Shown here piece by piece: positions 7,773 to 16,214 of a stretch of DNA of 48,812 nucleotides. Both the position numbers and the translations under genes were made by a program. This DNA comes from JBHHYS01 sp046757645. GTDB taxonomy: Bacteria; Acidobacteriota; Terriglobia; Acidiferrales; 2-02-FULL-67-57. The notes under the pieces are model-generated. The model did no database searches. It saw only the letters and a program-made list of their open reading frames with translations, and was not told the origin of the DNA. Within the stretch, counting starts at the first letter, position 1; each line of letters begins with the position of its first letter. The DNA lies in NCBI GenBank assembly GCA_046757645.1, contig JBHHYS010000006.1, positions 1 through 48,812 on the forward strand. The letters run 5' to 3'.

Positions 7773-8138
7773 TCAACGGGCTTTCCTTACTTCGGCGAGC
7801 AGGGCGCGCAGGGCGTCGACGGCGAGCTGGGCGGCGTGGCGGCTGGCCGGCGGCAGCCCGCCCAGTGCCTCAGAGATTTTCTTATCGGTGATCGCCCCGA
7901 GTGCTTCCAGCCGGCGGGCCTGCATCCTCTCAGTGAGCAGCGAGCCGCAGGCGATGGCAGGAACGCAGCCTGAAGTTTTGAAGCGGACTTCGACCACGGT
8001 GCCGTTTTCCACCCGCGCCGCCAGTTGCATGATGTCGCCGCAGACGGGGTTGGTCACTTCGACCCGAGCGCTGGCATCGGGCAGCTCGCCCGCGTTGCGG
8101 GGATTCTGGAAGTGGTCCAGCACCTCTGCGCTGTACAT
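7773..8138 (-). CDS. NifU/IscU-like iron-sulfur cluster scaffold protein
   Basis: 121 residues. Starts MYSAEVLDHFQNPRNAGELPDA, the classic NifU N-terminal opening. The first cluster ligand is in NPVCGDIM, the second in KTSGCVPAIACGS, but the usual third Cys region is altered: after LGGLPPASRHAAQLAVDALRALL no cysteine is present near the C-terminus. This matches the short divergent NifU-like proteins in which the third Cys is absent. Predicted role is assembly or transfer of Fe-S clusters in the cytoplasm. I prefer ATG 8138; a GTG at 8150 is possible. The 3' end is duplicated 230 bp downstream. Confidence 0.85.
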   Translation of the reverse strand: MYSAEVLDHFQNPRNAGELPDASARVEVTNPVCGDIMQLAARVENGTVVEVRFKTSGCVPAIACGSLLTERMQARRLEALGAITDKKISEALGGLPPASRHAAQLAVDALRALLAEVRKAR

Positions 8139-8206
8139 TCCCACTCTCACCGTCCAGGGTGCCGCCCTCGTCGCAGCACCCGGTAGGCTGCGCCGCCGCC
8201 CAGCTT

Positions 8207-8254
8207 GGCATTCTGAGCGGAGCGAAGAATCCCGATTGCATCGGGATGCTTCAC
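8207..8254. repeat. Dispersed repeat, ATTCTGAGCGGAGCGAAGAAT family
   Basis: CATTCTGAGCGGAGCGAAGA followed by ATCCCGATTGCATCGGGATG, two adjacent hairpins. A related copy lies at 9639-9682. This gap (8139-8421) otherwise shows nothing coding. Confidence 0.65.
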
Positions 8255-8421
8255 TTTGTTCCCTCTGACATCCCCGCAGCCTCGCCCGGAGACTCTACAG
8301 CGCCGCTTCAACCCCGCCAGAACCCCATTGGGCGGCCCGCAGGCCCTCTGCCCGAAAAGCCTTTGCCCGGCCCGCTCGGCTGTGGTGTAATGGTTGCCTT
8401 TCAGGGCGTAGAATAGCAGAC

Positions 8422-9600
8422 ATGCAGATTCCGCGCACGGCGAAGGACTTCACGCCGTACCTCAAGACACTCTTCCGGCCGAAGAAGCTGGAGTCCATCT
8501 TTATTTTTGTCACCTCGCGCTGCAACTCGCTCTGCCGCACCTGCTTCTACTGGGACCAACTGAACAAGAACCAGGACCTGAGCTTCGACCAGATTCGCAC
8601 GGTTTCCGAAACCGCCCCCGAGTTCGGCAAGCTCTGGGTCTCGGGCGGCGAGCCCACCATGCGTGACGACTTGGACGAAATCATCTGCACCTTCTACCGC
8701 AACAATCACATCCACACCCTCAACCTCCCCACCAACGGCTTGCTGGCCGACAACCTCGACCGCATCATCCACCGGGTGCTCAAGGATTGTCCCAACCTCA
8801 CCATTGACCTGAACTTCTCCATCGACGGCCTGGCCAACACCCACGACACGATTCGCGGCGTCCCCAACAACTTCCAAAAAACTCTGGCCACCATGGAGCG
8901 GATGAAGCAGAAGTACGCTGGGGTGCGCCGCCTGCGGCGCAACGTGGTCACTGTCATCACCCGCGAGAACTACGACGAGCTGGTGCACCTGGGCCTGGCG
9001 ATGCTCAAGCGCGACCTCTCCCACGGCCAGTACTTTGAAATCATCCGCGGCAACCCCATGGACCTCAGCCTGAAAAACATCACCCGGCAAGACCTGAAGG
9101 CGCTCCACCACAAGCTCTACGCCGTGCACGAGGCCCACGCCGAGCGGCTCTTCGCCCACGTGGTCCCCAAGTTTCGCTGGTTCCCGAAGATGTACTACCT
9201 GGGCACGCTCAAGCTCATCTTCGAGACCCACGAGCAGAACCTGGAGCGGCCCCGGAAGTGGGCTATGCCCTGCACCGCCGGCGTCACCAGCATCGTCATC
9301 GACCACAACGGCGACTTCCGCGCCTGCGAGCTGCGCCAGCCGCTCGGCCGCCTGCAAGACCACAACTTCAACCTCGCCGCGGCGCTGCACTCCGCGGCCA
9401 TGCAGAAAGAGGTCAAGGCCATCCCGGAGGCCAATTGCTGGTGCACGCACTCCTGCTGGATTTCCGATTCGTTGAAGTTCAGCCCCAAGGTGCTGCTCTT
9501 CAAGATTCCCTGGTCGTGGCTGAAGACGCGCATCCGGCGGCTGCCGCAGTTGAGGCTCGAAGACATCGAACAGTTCCACGAGCCGCTCCCCGTCGAGTAG
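8422..9600 (+). CDS. Radical SAM protein with C-terminal SPASM-like cysteines
   Basis: 392 residues. The radical SAM core has CNSLCRTC (Cys34, Cys38, Cys41; CxxxCxxC) for the SAM-binding 4Fe-4S cluster and the WVSGGEPTMRDDL block. The C-terminal part has CTAGVTSIVIDHNGDFRACE and NCWCTHSCW, the pattern of an auxiliary SPASM/Twitch-type cluster. Such proteins modify peptides, cofactors or lipids; no substrate gene is visible, and the next genes (GAF, thioredoxin-like) do not define one. ATG 8422 fits; the strong amphipathic start FTPYLKTLFRPKK resembles membrane-associated radical SAM proteins such as HpnH-type, but similarity cannot be settled by eye. Confidence 0.88.
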   Translation: MQIPRTAKDFTPYLKTLFRPKKLESIFIFVTSRCNSLCRTCFYWDQLNKNQDLSFDQIRTVSETAPEFGKLWVSGGEPTMRDDLDEIICTFYRNNHIHTLNLPTNGLLADNLDRIIHRVLKDCPNLTIDLNFSIDGLANTHDTIRGVPNNFQKTLATMERMKQKYAGVRRLRRNVVTVITRENYDELVHLGLAMLKRDLSHGQYFEIIRGNPMDLSLKNITRQDLKALHHKLYAVHEAHAERLFAHVVPKFRWFPKMYYLGTLKLIFETHEQNLERPRKWAMPCTAGVTSIVIDHNGDFRACELRQPLGRLQDHNFNLAAALHSAAMQKEVKAIPEANCWCTHSCWISDSLKFSPKVLLFKIPWSWLKTRIRRLPQLRLEDIEQFHEPLPVE

Positions 9601-9638
9601 TCGGCTCTTGCCAGCCGCCCAGGGTCGTTGCCGCCAGC

Positions 9639-9682
9639 ATAATTCTGAGCGAACTGAGATTCTTCGCCGTGCTCAGGATGAC
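9639..9682. repeat. Dispersed repeat, ATTCTGAGCG...TCAGGATGAC family
   Basis: AATTCTGAGCGAACTGAGAT, then TCTTCGCCGTGCTCAGGATG. Related to 8207-8254 and located in the gap between the radical SAM and GAF genes. Confidence 0.6.
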
Positions 9683-9724
9683 TGGCAAGGAGGTTTTTCG
9701 GCAACAAGCTGAGAGAAAGCTTCG

Positions 9725-10198
9725 ATGAGCGACACGCGAGCCATCTTGAAGAACGTCGAGGCGCTGGCGGCCTCGCGCACCACCAACCCCATCTGGCTGA
9801 AAGAGATTTGCGCGCTGCTGGAGCGGGAACGCAAGCACTACCACTGGGTGGGCATTTATTTCCTCGAGGGCAATGAGCTAGTCCTGGGGCCCTACGTGGG
9901 CGCCCCCTCGCCGCACACCCGCATTCCCCTGGACAAAGGCATTTGCGGGGCCGCAGTGCGGGAAAAGCAAACCGTGGTCGTCCCCGACGTCAACGCCGAC
10001 CCCCGCTACCTGGCTTGCAGCCTCGAGACCCGCTCGGAGATCGTGGTCCCCATCGAGGCCGGGGGGCGCATTCTGGGCGAGATTGACGTCGATTCGCATC
10101 AGCCCAACGCCTTCCAGGCGGAGGACCGCACCCTGCTCGAAGGGGTGGCGCAGCAATTGGCGCCGGTGCTGGCCCGTGAATCCGTGGCACGCAGTTGA
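9725..10198 (+). CDS. GAF-domain protein, free-methionine-sulfoxide-reductase-like
   Basis: 157 residues, a single GAF domain. HYHWVGIYFLEGNELVLGPYVGAP and KGICGAAVREKQTVVVPDVN followed by YLACSLETRSEIVVPI match the fRMsr (YebR/MsrC) family. That enzyme uses three cysteines; here Cys74 (GICGAA) and Cys98 (YLACS) are present, but the first position is replaced (the SPHT segment, around 62-65). It could still reduce with a different resolving cysteine or act as a sensor. ATG 9725 starts MSDTRAILKN, preceded by TGAGAGAAAG. Confidence 0.82.
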   Translation: MSDTRAILKNVEALAASRTTNPIWLKEICALLERERKHYHWVGIYFLEGNELVLGPYVGAPSPHTRIPLDKGICGAAVREKQTVVVPDVNADPRYLACSLETRSEIVVPIEAGGRILGEIDVDSHQPNAFQAEDRTLLEGVAQQLAPVLARESVARS

Positions 10199-10218
10199 AG
10201 CCGGCCGCGTGAGACTCG

Positions 10219-10276
10219 GCTCAGCCCGGTGGCCCCAGCCACCGGCTCCCAGCGGCATCACTCGACTTCGCTCGGG
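10219..10276. repeat. Dispersed palindromic repeat, second copy, plus ACTTCGCTC unit
   Basis: 10219-10245 equals 7648-7674. It is followed at 10259-10276 by CACTCGACTTCGCTCGGG, an inverse-oriented relative of the CCTGAGCGAAGTCG repeat. It lies just upstream of the thioredoxin-like gene. Confidence 0.7.
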
Positions 10277-10318
10277 ACAAGGGGGCGGCGGGGCAAAAAA
10301 CTCTCTGGAAGAGTGGCG

Positions 10319-11347
10319 ATGATTCCGAAAGGAGAACTCCCCGCGCCCGAGATCGGGCAGAACTGGATCAACTCCCCCGGGCTGACCTTGACCCAGCTCC
10401 GCGGCCGGGTGGGGCTGATTGATTTCTGGGACTACACCTGCGTCAACTGCCTGCGCACCCTGCCCTACCTCATCGAGTGGGACCAGCGCTACCGGGACAA
10501 TGGCCTCACCGTCATCGGCGTGCACGCCCCGGAGTTCACCTTCGCGCGGCGGGCTCAACTCGTCGCGCAGGCGGTCAAGGAGCTCGGCATTGCCTACCCG
10601 GTGGTGCTTGACAACGACTACCAAATCTGGCGCGCCTTCGCCAACCGCTGCTGGCCCGCCAAGTACCTGATCGACAAAGATGGTTTCGTCCGTTTCTTTC
10701 ACTTCGGCGAGGGCGCCTATCCCGAGACCGAGGCCGCCATCCAGGAGCTGCTGCGGGAGATCAATCCCCGGGTCAAGCTGCCGCCCTTGCTGCCTCCGCT
10801 GCGCGAGACCGACCGGCCCGGCACCGTCTGCTATCCCGCCACACCCGAACTCTACCTCGGCTACCACCGGGGCCGCGTCGGCAACGGCGAGGGCTTCCAG
10901 CGCGACACCGCCGCCGACTACAAACTGCCCCAGGACGTGCCCACGGATGTGTTCTCCCTCGAAGGGCGCTGGGCGGCGCGTCCGGAGTTTCTCGAGTCAG
11001 CCACAAAAGACGGCCAGAAGCCGGCGCGGCTCCTGCTGCCCTACCTGGCCAAAGAGATCAACCTGGTGATGGCGCCCGCCCGCGCCAACGAATTCACGGT
11101 GCAGGTGGGCCAGGAGGGAGCGCCGGTTCCGCCAGCCGATGCCGGCGAGGACATCGAGTTCACCCCGGGGGGCGAGAGCATCGTCCGGGTGCGCGAACCG
11201 AAGATGTACCGCTTGGTGGCGAACGCCGCCTTCGGCCCGCGCCGCTTGGAACTCGAGGTCCCCCACCCCGGCCTGGGACTCTACGCCTTCACCTTCGTCT
11301 CTTGCCCGGCCGATTCGACCCCGGCCGATGGTTTTGGCTCGGCTTGA
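10319..11347 (+). CDS. Thioredoxin-like (TlpA/DipZ C-terminal type) protein
   Basis: 342 residues. The N-terminal thioredoxin fold (about 8-150) has FWDYTCVNCLRTLPYL with redox Cys41 and Cys44 and a WPAKYLIDKDG cis-Pro region. The C-terminal half (from about 175) with TPELYLGYHRG and ADYKLP is the carbohydrate-binding-like domain found in the DipZ/redoxin family. No signal peptide is seen at ATG 10319, so it is probably cytoplasmic or its export signal has been lost. The start is chosen from GGAAGAG upstream; the open frame upstream runs through a repeat. It lies directly before the M24 peptidase gene (9 bp gap), suggesting cotranscription. Confidence 0.88.
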   Translation: MIPKGELPAPEIGQNWINSPGLTLTQLRGRVGLIDFWDYTCVNCLRTLPYLIEWDQRYRDNGLTVIGVHAPEFTFARRAQLVAQAVKELGIAYPVVLDNDYQIWRAFANRCWPAKYLIDKDGFVRFFHFGEGAYPETEAAIQELLREINPRVKLPPLLPPLRETDRPGTVCYPATPELYLGYHRGRVGNGEGFQRDTAADYKLPQDVPTDVFSLEGRWAARPEFLESATKDGQKPARLLLPYLAKEINLVMAPARANEFTVQVGQEGAPVPPADAGEDIEFTPGGESIVRVREPKMYRLVANAAFGPRRLELEVPHPGLGLYAFTFVSCPADSTPADGFGSA

Positions 11348-11356
11348 GGTGGTGCC

Positions 11357-12673
11357 ATGAAGAAAAACTTTCACTGGATCGCTCTTTTCCTTCTGCTCTT
11401 CCCTCTGGCCGGAACCCCGGGAGGCGCCACCAGCAAGGCCGAAAAGGATTCCGCCGACACCTTTACCGCGGAGATGCGCCGGCGGCGCATCGATCTTCTC
11501 CTCCCGCAGGCGCTGGCCCGGCACGGTTTCGATCTGTGGCTGGTCTTCACCCGGGAAAGCGCGCGCGACCCGATGGCGACCCACCTGGCGGGCGGCCAAG
11601 TGGTGGCGCGCAGCGCCTTTCTGTTTGCCCGCACCCCGAAGGGATTCCGCAAGACCGCCATCGTGGCCAGCTACGACGTAGCCCCGGTCGAGGAAAGCCG
11701 TATCTACGATGAGGTGATTGCCTACCGAGGCGAAGGCATCAAGCCGCACCTGAAAACCCGGGTGGCGGGGCTCGATCCCCAGCGCATCGGCATCAACATC
11801 TCCCGGGACATCCCCCTCGCCGACGGACTCACGGTGGGGATGCGCCAGTACCTGGAAGAGGCCCTGGGTGAGAGCTACGCGGCGCGCTTCGTCTCCGCTG
11901 AACCTCTGGTGGTCTCCTTCCGTGGCCGACGCCTGCCCGAAGAAGTGGCGATTCTCCGCGCGGCTGCCCTCTACACCGACAAAATCATCCGCGAGGCTCT
12001 CTCGAACAAAGTGATTGCTCCCGGACGCACCACCGAGCGTGACCTGGCCAATTACCTCCGCCGCCGGGCGGCCGAGTTCGGCGCCACCGTGCCCTTCGTC
12101 AGCGTGGTGGTCGGTCCCGTCCGCGGGCACGGCGGCCCCAGCGACCGCCTCATCCAGCCCGGCGAGTTGGTGCGGATTGACTTCGGCATCACCCACCGCG
12201 GCTACTCCACCGATCTGCAGCGCACCGCGTACGTGCTGCGGTCCGGGGAGAGCCAACCGCCGGCGGAAATCGAGCGGATGTGGACGACCTGCCGGCGGGC
12301 CACTGACGCCGCCATCCAGGCGATGAGGCCCGGAATCACCGGCAACGCCATTGACACCGTAGCCCGCCAGGTGCTCACCGACGCCGGTTACTCGGGCTAC
12401 CCGCACGCCGCCGGCCACCCCATCGGCTTCGACGTTCACGACGTGGGCCCCATCCTGGGGCCGGACTGGCCCGAACGCTACGGCTCCACCGTGCACCTCA
12501 AGCTCGAAGCGGGCCAGACTTTTGCGGTCGAACCCATTCTCTACGCTGACTACCCAACCGCTGGCCGGGAGATCAACATCGGACTCGAAGAAGACGTGGT
12601 GGTGACCGCCAGCGGCACCGAGCCTCTCCACCCCCGCCAGGACAAACTGATTCTCATCCGCCCGCCCGAATAG
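11357..12673 (+). CDS. Secreted M24-family metallopeptidase
   Basis: 438 residues. Signal peptide MKKNFHWIALFLLLFPLAGTPGG. A creatinase/prolidase-like N-terminal domain precedes the pita-bread catalytic domain, where the five metal ligands can be read: Asp in RIDFGI, Asp in YSTDLQR, His in AAGHPIGFDVHD, Glu in FAVEPI and Glu in LEEDVVV. Predicted Xaa-Pro-type aminopeptidase or related hydrolase acting outside the cytoplasm. The 9-bp gap from the thioredoxin-like gene suggests an operon. Confidence 0.92.
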   Translation: MKKNFHWIALFLLLFPLAGTPGGATSKAEKDSADTFTAEMRRRRIDLLLPQALARHGFDLWLVFTRESARDPMATHLAGGQVVARSAFLFARTPKGFRKTAIVASYDVAPVEESRIYDEVIAYRGEGIKPHLKTRVAGLDPQRIGINISRDIPLADGLTVGMRQYLEEALGESYAARFVSAEPLVVSFRGRRLPEEVAILRAAALYTDKIIREALSNKVIAPGRTTERDLANYLRRRAAEFGATVPFVSVVVGPVRGHGGPSDRLIQPGELVRIDFGITHRGYSTDLQRTAYVLRSGESQPPAEIERMWTTCRRATDAAIQAMRPGITGNAIDTVARQVLTDAGYSGYPHAAGHPIGFDVHDVGPILGPDWPERYGSTVHLKLEAGQTFAVEPILYADYPTAGREINIGLEEDVVVTASGTEPLHPRQDKLILIRPPE

Positions 12674-12829
12674 GTTAGGATTAGCTGCAGTGGGGGAAAG
12701 CGCCACTGTTCCCGCAGTGCGGATGCCGGCCGCACACTTCTCGACACGCCCCGCGCTCATCGCGAGCGCCCACACACTGCGCTGCCTTGAACCGCCCGGG
12801 CGAGTCGCAGGCGAGCGGTAGCCGCCGGC

Positions 12830-14164
12830 ATGCCACCCACCACTCCTCGCAAAAACCATCCCAAGACCATCTTCGGCTGGTGCATGTACGACTGGGCGAA
12901 CTCGGCCTACATCACCACGGTGACCGTGGGCCTGCTGCCCATCTACTTCGCCAATGTGGTGGTGGGGCCCGAGGGGGCGCGGCTCGGCGGCACCGTCTAC
13001 AGCGCCACCACCCTCTGGGGATTCATCATCGGGTTCGCGGCCTTCCTGACTTTCCTCTTCGCCCCGGTGCTGGGCGCCATCTCCGACTTTTCCGCCGCCA
13101 AGAAGCGCTTCCTGCTCTCCTTCGCCTACACCGGCTCGCTCTTCACCCTGCTGCTTTATTTCTGCCGCTCGGGCGACGTTTACCGGACGCTGGTCTTCTT
13201 CGTGGTGGCGCAGGTGGGCTTCATCGGGGCCAACGTTTTCTACGACGCCTTCCTGCCCCAAATTGCCAGCGACGACCAGATGGACTGGGTCTCCGGAAAG
13301 GGCTACTCCTACGGCTACGTGGGCGGCGGGTTGCAGTTCGCGGTGGCGCTCGGCCTGGTGGCCGGGCACGAAACCCTGGGCCTTTCGCAGGACTTGGCCG
13401 TGCGGATGGCAATCGTCATGGCAGGGCTGTGGTGGGCGGGCTTCACGCTTTTCACGCTCAAGTATCTCTCCGAAGCCCCACGGGTCGAGAGCCTGCCGGA
13501 GCGCTACCGCGGCTGGCCCCGCCCTTTGGCCTATGCCGCCATTGGCGTCTCGCGCACCCTGCGCACTACCCGGCGCGTCGGGCATTTCCGGCATCTGTTG
13601 CTCTTCTTGATCGCCTTCATGCTCTACAACGACGGCATCCAGACGGTCATCAACATGGCCACCATTTACGGCACCGAGGAACTGCAGCTCTCCACTCCAG
13701 CCTTGATGGGGACGCTGCTGATCATCCAGGCCATCGCCATCCTGGGTGCCCTCGGCTTCAGCCGCCTGGCCGGACGCATCGGAACCAAGCACGCGGTGAT
13801 GGTGACGTTGGTGCTGTGGTCGGCGGTGGTCATATATGCCTACTTCATCCAGACCGCGACTGAATACTTTTTCCTGGGAGCGGTGGTGGGGATTGTCCTG
13901 GGAGGCTCACAAGCGCTCAGCCGCTCGTTTTTCGGCTCGATGATCCCCGAGGAAGCCAGCGCCGAGTTCTACGGCTTCTACTCCGTGTTCAACAAGTTCT
14001 CCGCCATCTGGGGGCCATTCGTCTTTGCCGTCATCCGCCAGTTCGCCGGCAGCGCCCGGCTCTCCATCGTCTCACTGGTCGTCTTCTTCCTTGCCGGGCT
14101 GGTGCTGCTCCACTTCGTGGACGAGAAAAAAGCCCGGCAAGCCAAACTCGCCGGGGCGTTTTAG
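12830..14164 (+). CDS. MFS transporter, UMF1/Atg22-like
   Basis: 444 residues with about 12 hydrophobic segments. The opening KTIFGWCMYDWANSAYITTV is the signature of the UMF1 (Atg22-like) branch of the major facilitator superfamily, and GGSQALSRSFFGSMIPEEASAEFYGFYSVFNKF is its second conserved block. Family substrates in bacteria are unknown; export of amino acids or metabolites is a guess from the yeast relative. ATG 12830 has no good Shine-Dalgarno sequence. It is probably a separate unit from the M24 gene, with 156 bp of noncoding sequence between them. Confidence 0.9.
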   Translation: MPPTTPRKNHPKTIFGWCMYDWANSAYITTVTVGLLPIYFANVVVGPEGARLGGTVYSATTLWGFIIGFAAFLTFLFAPVLGAISDFSAAKKRFLLSFAYTGSLFTLLLYFCRSGDVYRTLVFFVVAQVGFIGANVFYDAFLPQIASDDQMDWVSGKGYSYGYVGGGLQFAVALGLVAGHETLGLSQDLAVRMAIVMAGLWWAGFTLFTLKYLSEAPRVESLPERYRGWPRPLAYAAIGVSRTLRTTRRVGHFRHLLLFLIAFMLYNDGIQTVINMATIYGTEELQLSTPALMGTLLIIQAIAILGALGFSRLAGRIGTKHAVMVTLVLWSAVVIYAYFIQTATEYFFLGAVVGIVLGGSQALSRSFFGSMIPEEASAEFYGFYSVFNKFSAIWGPFVFAVIRQFAGSARLSIVSLVVFFLAGLVLLHFVDEKKARQAKLAGAF

Positions 14165-14275
14165 CCAGCCGTGCCTCCCAGCCTCTCATCGCCCGGGCGG
14201 GCCCTTGCCACCCACGGGCGGAAGCCCGTGGCCTGAACGGGCGGGGCGGTTTCTGTCACCTCGTTCAGCCCGGCG

Positions 14276-14303
14276 GCTTGCCCTGAGCGAAGTCGAAGGG
14301 CTT
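14276..14303. repeat. Dispersed repeat, CTTGCCCTGAGCG family
   Basis: GCTTGCCCTGAGCGAAGTCG followed by AAGGGCTT; near-identical to 3691-3716. Confidence 0.75.
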
Positions 14304-14330
14304 CCGCCGCTGGAGGGAGAAACCTCAAAG

Positions 14331-14359
14331 GAAAACGGCGCCGCGAGGGCGCCGTTTTC
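14331..14359. terminator. Bidirectional intrinsic terminator
   Basis: GAAAACGGCGCC - GCGAG - GGCGCCGTTTTC: a perfect 12-bp stem with a 5-base loop and T-rich outer ends on both strands. It lies 23 bp past the DksA/TraR-type gene (minus strand) and about 170 bp past the MFS gene (plus strand), so it can serve convergent transcripts. Confidence 0.9.
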
Positions 14360-14381
14360 TCACAGCCACCACGGAAAGGGC

Positions 14382-14750
14382 CTAGTTCTTCCAGTGGGCC
14401 TGGCGGCGCTCCGCGCAGGCGAGGCAAAAGCGCGTCCAGGGAAGCGCCTGCAACCGCCGCGCGGGAATGTTGGCACCGCAACCCGCGCACACTCCGTAGA
14501 GCTCCGTCTGGAAGCGACCCAAAGCCGCCTCGATCTCGCCCAGGAGCTGTTTTTCCCGCTCAAGGGTGTCCACAGCCAGATCCTGCTGCAACGTGCGGCT
14601 GGCCAACTCCAGCTCGTCTTCGGGCTCCAGTTCAGCCAGCACAACCTGGCGGTGGTCGCGCAGGCGACGCAGCAGGGCCGCGCGCTGGGAGCGCAGCATC
14701 CGCTCATAGCTCGAGCGCTTGCCCGCGGGGCGCTTGGTAGCTACCGCCAT
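14382..14750 (-). CDS. DksA/TraR-type zinc-finger protein
   Basis: 122 residues. A coiled-coil N-terminal part (about 15-85) is followed by a zinc finger CAGC ... CLAC (Cys88, Cys91, Cys109, Cys112), the DksA/TraR C4 pattern with the conserved YGVCAGCGANIPARRLQALPW. Family members bind RNA polymerase through the secondary channel and adjust transcription. It lacks the clear DxxDxA acidic tip of DksA: the tip region reads LAVDTLEREKQLL. It is therefore more safely called a TraR/DksA-like protein. A strong terminator follows. ATG is preceded by GGGAGGTGAG. Confidence 0.87.
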   Translation of the reverse strand: MAVATKRPAGKRSSYERMLRSQRAALLRRLRDHRQVVLAELEPEDELELASRTLQQDLAVDTLEREKQLLGEIEAALGRFQTELYGVCAGCGANIPARRLQALPWTRFCLACAERRQAHWKN

Positions 14751-14930
14751 CCCGGCTCACCTCCCTTTGTCTGGAATCGTTCCAAATAATAGATGCCCGC
14801 CCATCCCCGCGGGTTGCCGCCCGGCCACCCCCGGCAGCTTGACTCGGGGCCGATCTTCGCCTAGGCTGTGCCCCCAAAACCCCGGGAAGGGCTTGATCGC
14901 TCGACACTTTCAGTGCAGGAGGAGGGTGCG

Positions 14931-15353
14931 ATGGGAAGAATCAACTGGGCGCGGGTGATCCTGGGCGGGCTGCTAGCCGGTGTGGTCATCAACATCGTTG
15001 AGACCATTAACGGGTTCATCCTCGAGGAAGAGTGGAAAGCGGCGATGGAGGCGTTGGGCAAGTCCACGGAGTTCAGCGCCGCCATGATGGTGTTCTACAT
15101 CGCTTTTGGCTTCGGCTACGGCATCTTCGCGGTGTGGCTCTACGCGGCCATTCGGCCGCGCTTCGGCCCCGGGCCCAAGACCGCCGTCTGGGCGGGTCTG
15201 GCGGTCTTCTTTATCGGCTATCTGACGTTCTCGGCAACCTTTAGCTCGCTGGGGCTGTTCCCCACCCGACTGATCATCATCAGCACGGTGGTTGGGTTTG
15301 TGGAGATCATCCTCGCTACCCTGCTCGGCGCCTGGATGTACAAGGAAGCCTAG
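14931..15353 (+). CDS. Small integral membrane protein, first of a paralogous pair
   Basis: 140 residues with about four hydrophobic helices. Starts MGRINWARVILGGLLAGVVIN and ends TLLGAWMYKEA. It closely parallels the protein encoded at 15785-16210 (same opening, AVWLYAAIRPR and GPGPKTAV in the middle, same YKEA end). No known function; such proteins are widespread in Acidobacteriota by my recollection. ATG 14931 has AGGAGGAGGG 5 bases upstream; an upstream ATG at 14868 would add a leader not shared with the paralogue. Confidence 0.85.
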   Translation: MGRINWARVILGGLLAGVVINIVETINGFILEEEWKAAMEALGKSTEFSAAMMVFYIAFGFGYGIFAVWLYAAIRPRFGPGPKTAVWAGLAVFFIGYLTFSATFSSLGLFPTRLIIISTVVGFVEIILATLLGAWMYKEA

Positions 15354-15784
15354 CGGCTCAACTCGGCTACGGCCGGGGCTTGCTTCGAGTGAGCGAAGCC
15401 GAGGCGTCCCCTGCCTGCCCCGTGTGTTTTCTTGCGGGGCCGCGGCAAGCTTCCCTTCGACCCCGAAGCTTCGGGGCTCAGGGCGGGCCACCGGGCTCGG
15501 CAAGAAAAGCTATCGCCACGCCGAGCCCCCAGCCTGCCCCGCTTGCCCCGAGCTTGCCCTGAGCGGAGCCGAAGGGCGGAGCCGAGGGGCGCCTTTCGGC
15601 GGGGGCCCTGCCGGGGGGAGGCCAGGGCAATTTCCGCTGCGTTTCTAGCCCCGCGTCTCAAGTGAGCACACTACGCCTAACCGCTTCACCTTGGGCCTCC
15701 CCGGAAATTCGCCTCGGCTCCGACTCAGGAACTTCTTGCGAACGACCTCATCTCTGGATAAATTCCCCGGGAGCGGAGGGAGCA
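15354..15784. other. Repeat-rich gap between the paralogous membrane genes
   Basis: About 430 bp of GC-rich sequence with a CTTGCCCTGAGCG-family repeat at 15552-15577 and several shorter inverted segments (for example CCCGAAGCTTCGGGG at about 15462-15476). Open frames here translate to Pro/Arg/Ser-rich sequences typical of repeats. No gene seen. Confidence 0.6.
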
Positions 15785-16210
15785 ATGGGAAGAATCAACT
15801 GGGGCCGGGTGATCCTGGGCGGATTCGCCGCGGGTGTGATCATGAATGTAGTTGAGTCCATCAGCAACGGCGTCATCCTGGGGAAGGCGTGGAGCGTCGC
15901 GGTGGCACAGCTCGACCACACCATGGAGATCGGCCCCGGGACGCTGACAGCGCTCATCATTCGCGTCTTCGTGCTGGCTGTCTTGGCGGTTTGGCTCTAC
16001 GCCGCCATCCGCCCACGCTATGGTCCCGGGCCGAAAACCGCGGTGTTCGCCGGCCTGGCGGTTTGGCTGTTGAGTTATTTGTTTACCGCCACCGGCCACA
16101 TCATCGCCGGGTTGTTCCCCCCCGGGCTGAACCTGGCCTCCGCCGGGCTGAGTTTGGTCGGGGTGGTTGCGGGAACCTTGCTCGGCGGCTGGTTTTACAA
16201 GGAGGCCTAG
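15785..16210 (+). CDS. Small integral membrane protein, second of a paralogous pair
   Basis: 141 residues, four predicted membrane helices. MGRINWGRVILGGFAAGVIMN at the start, VWLYAAIRPRYGPGPKTAVFAGLAV in the middle, TLLGGWFYKEA at the end; clearly paralogous to 14931-15353 but diverged in the second helix and the loops. ATG is preceded by GGAGGGAGCA. The two genes are separated by repeats, so the duplication is old relative to the repeat insertions or was followed by them. Function unknown. Confidence 0.85.
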   Translation: MGRINWGRVILGGFAAGVIMNVVESISNGVILGKAWSVAVAQLDHTMEIGPGTLTALIIRVFVLAVLAVWLYAAIRPRYGPGPKTAVFAGLAVWLLSYLFTATGHIIAGLFPPGLNLASAGLSLVGVVAGTLLGGWFYKEA

Positions 16211-16214
16211 CGGC

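Noticed and set aside
8401..9579. 392-codon open frame on the minus strand
   Set aside because: Exact antisense of the radical SAM gene, which has the CxxxCxxC motif.
10997..13792. 931-codon open frame on the minus strand
   Set aside because: Antisense to the thioredoxin-like, M24 and MFS genes, which have clear family motifs; its translation is Gly/His/Val-rich shadow sequence with no domain.
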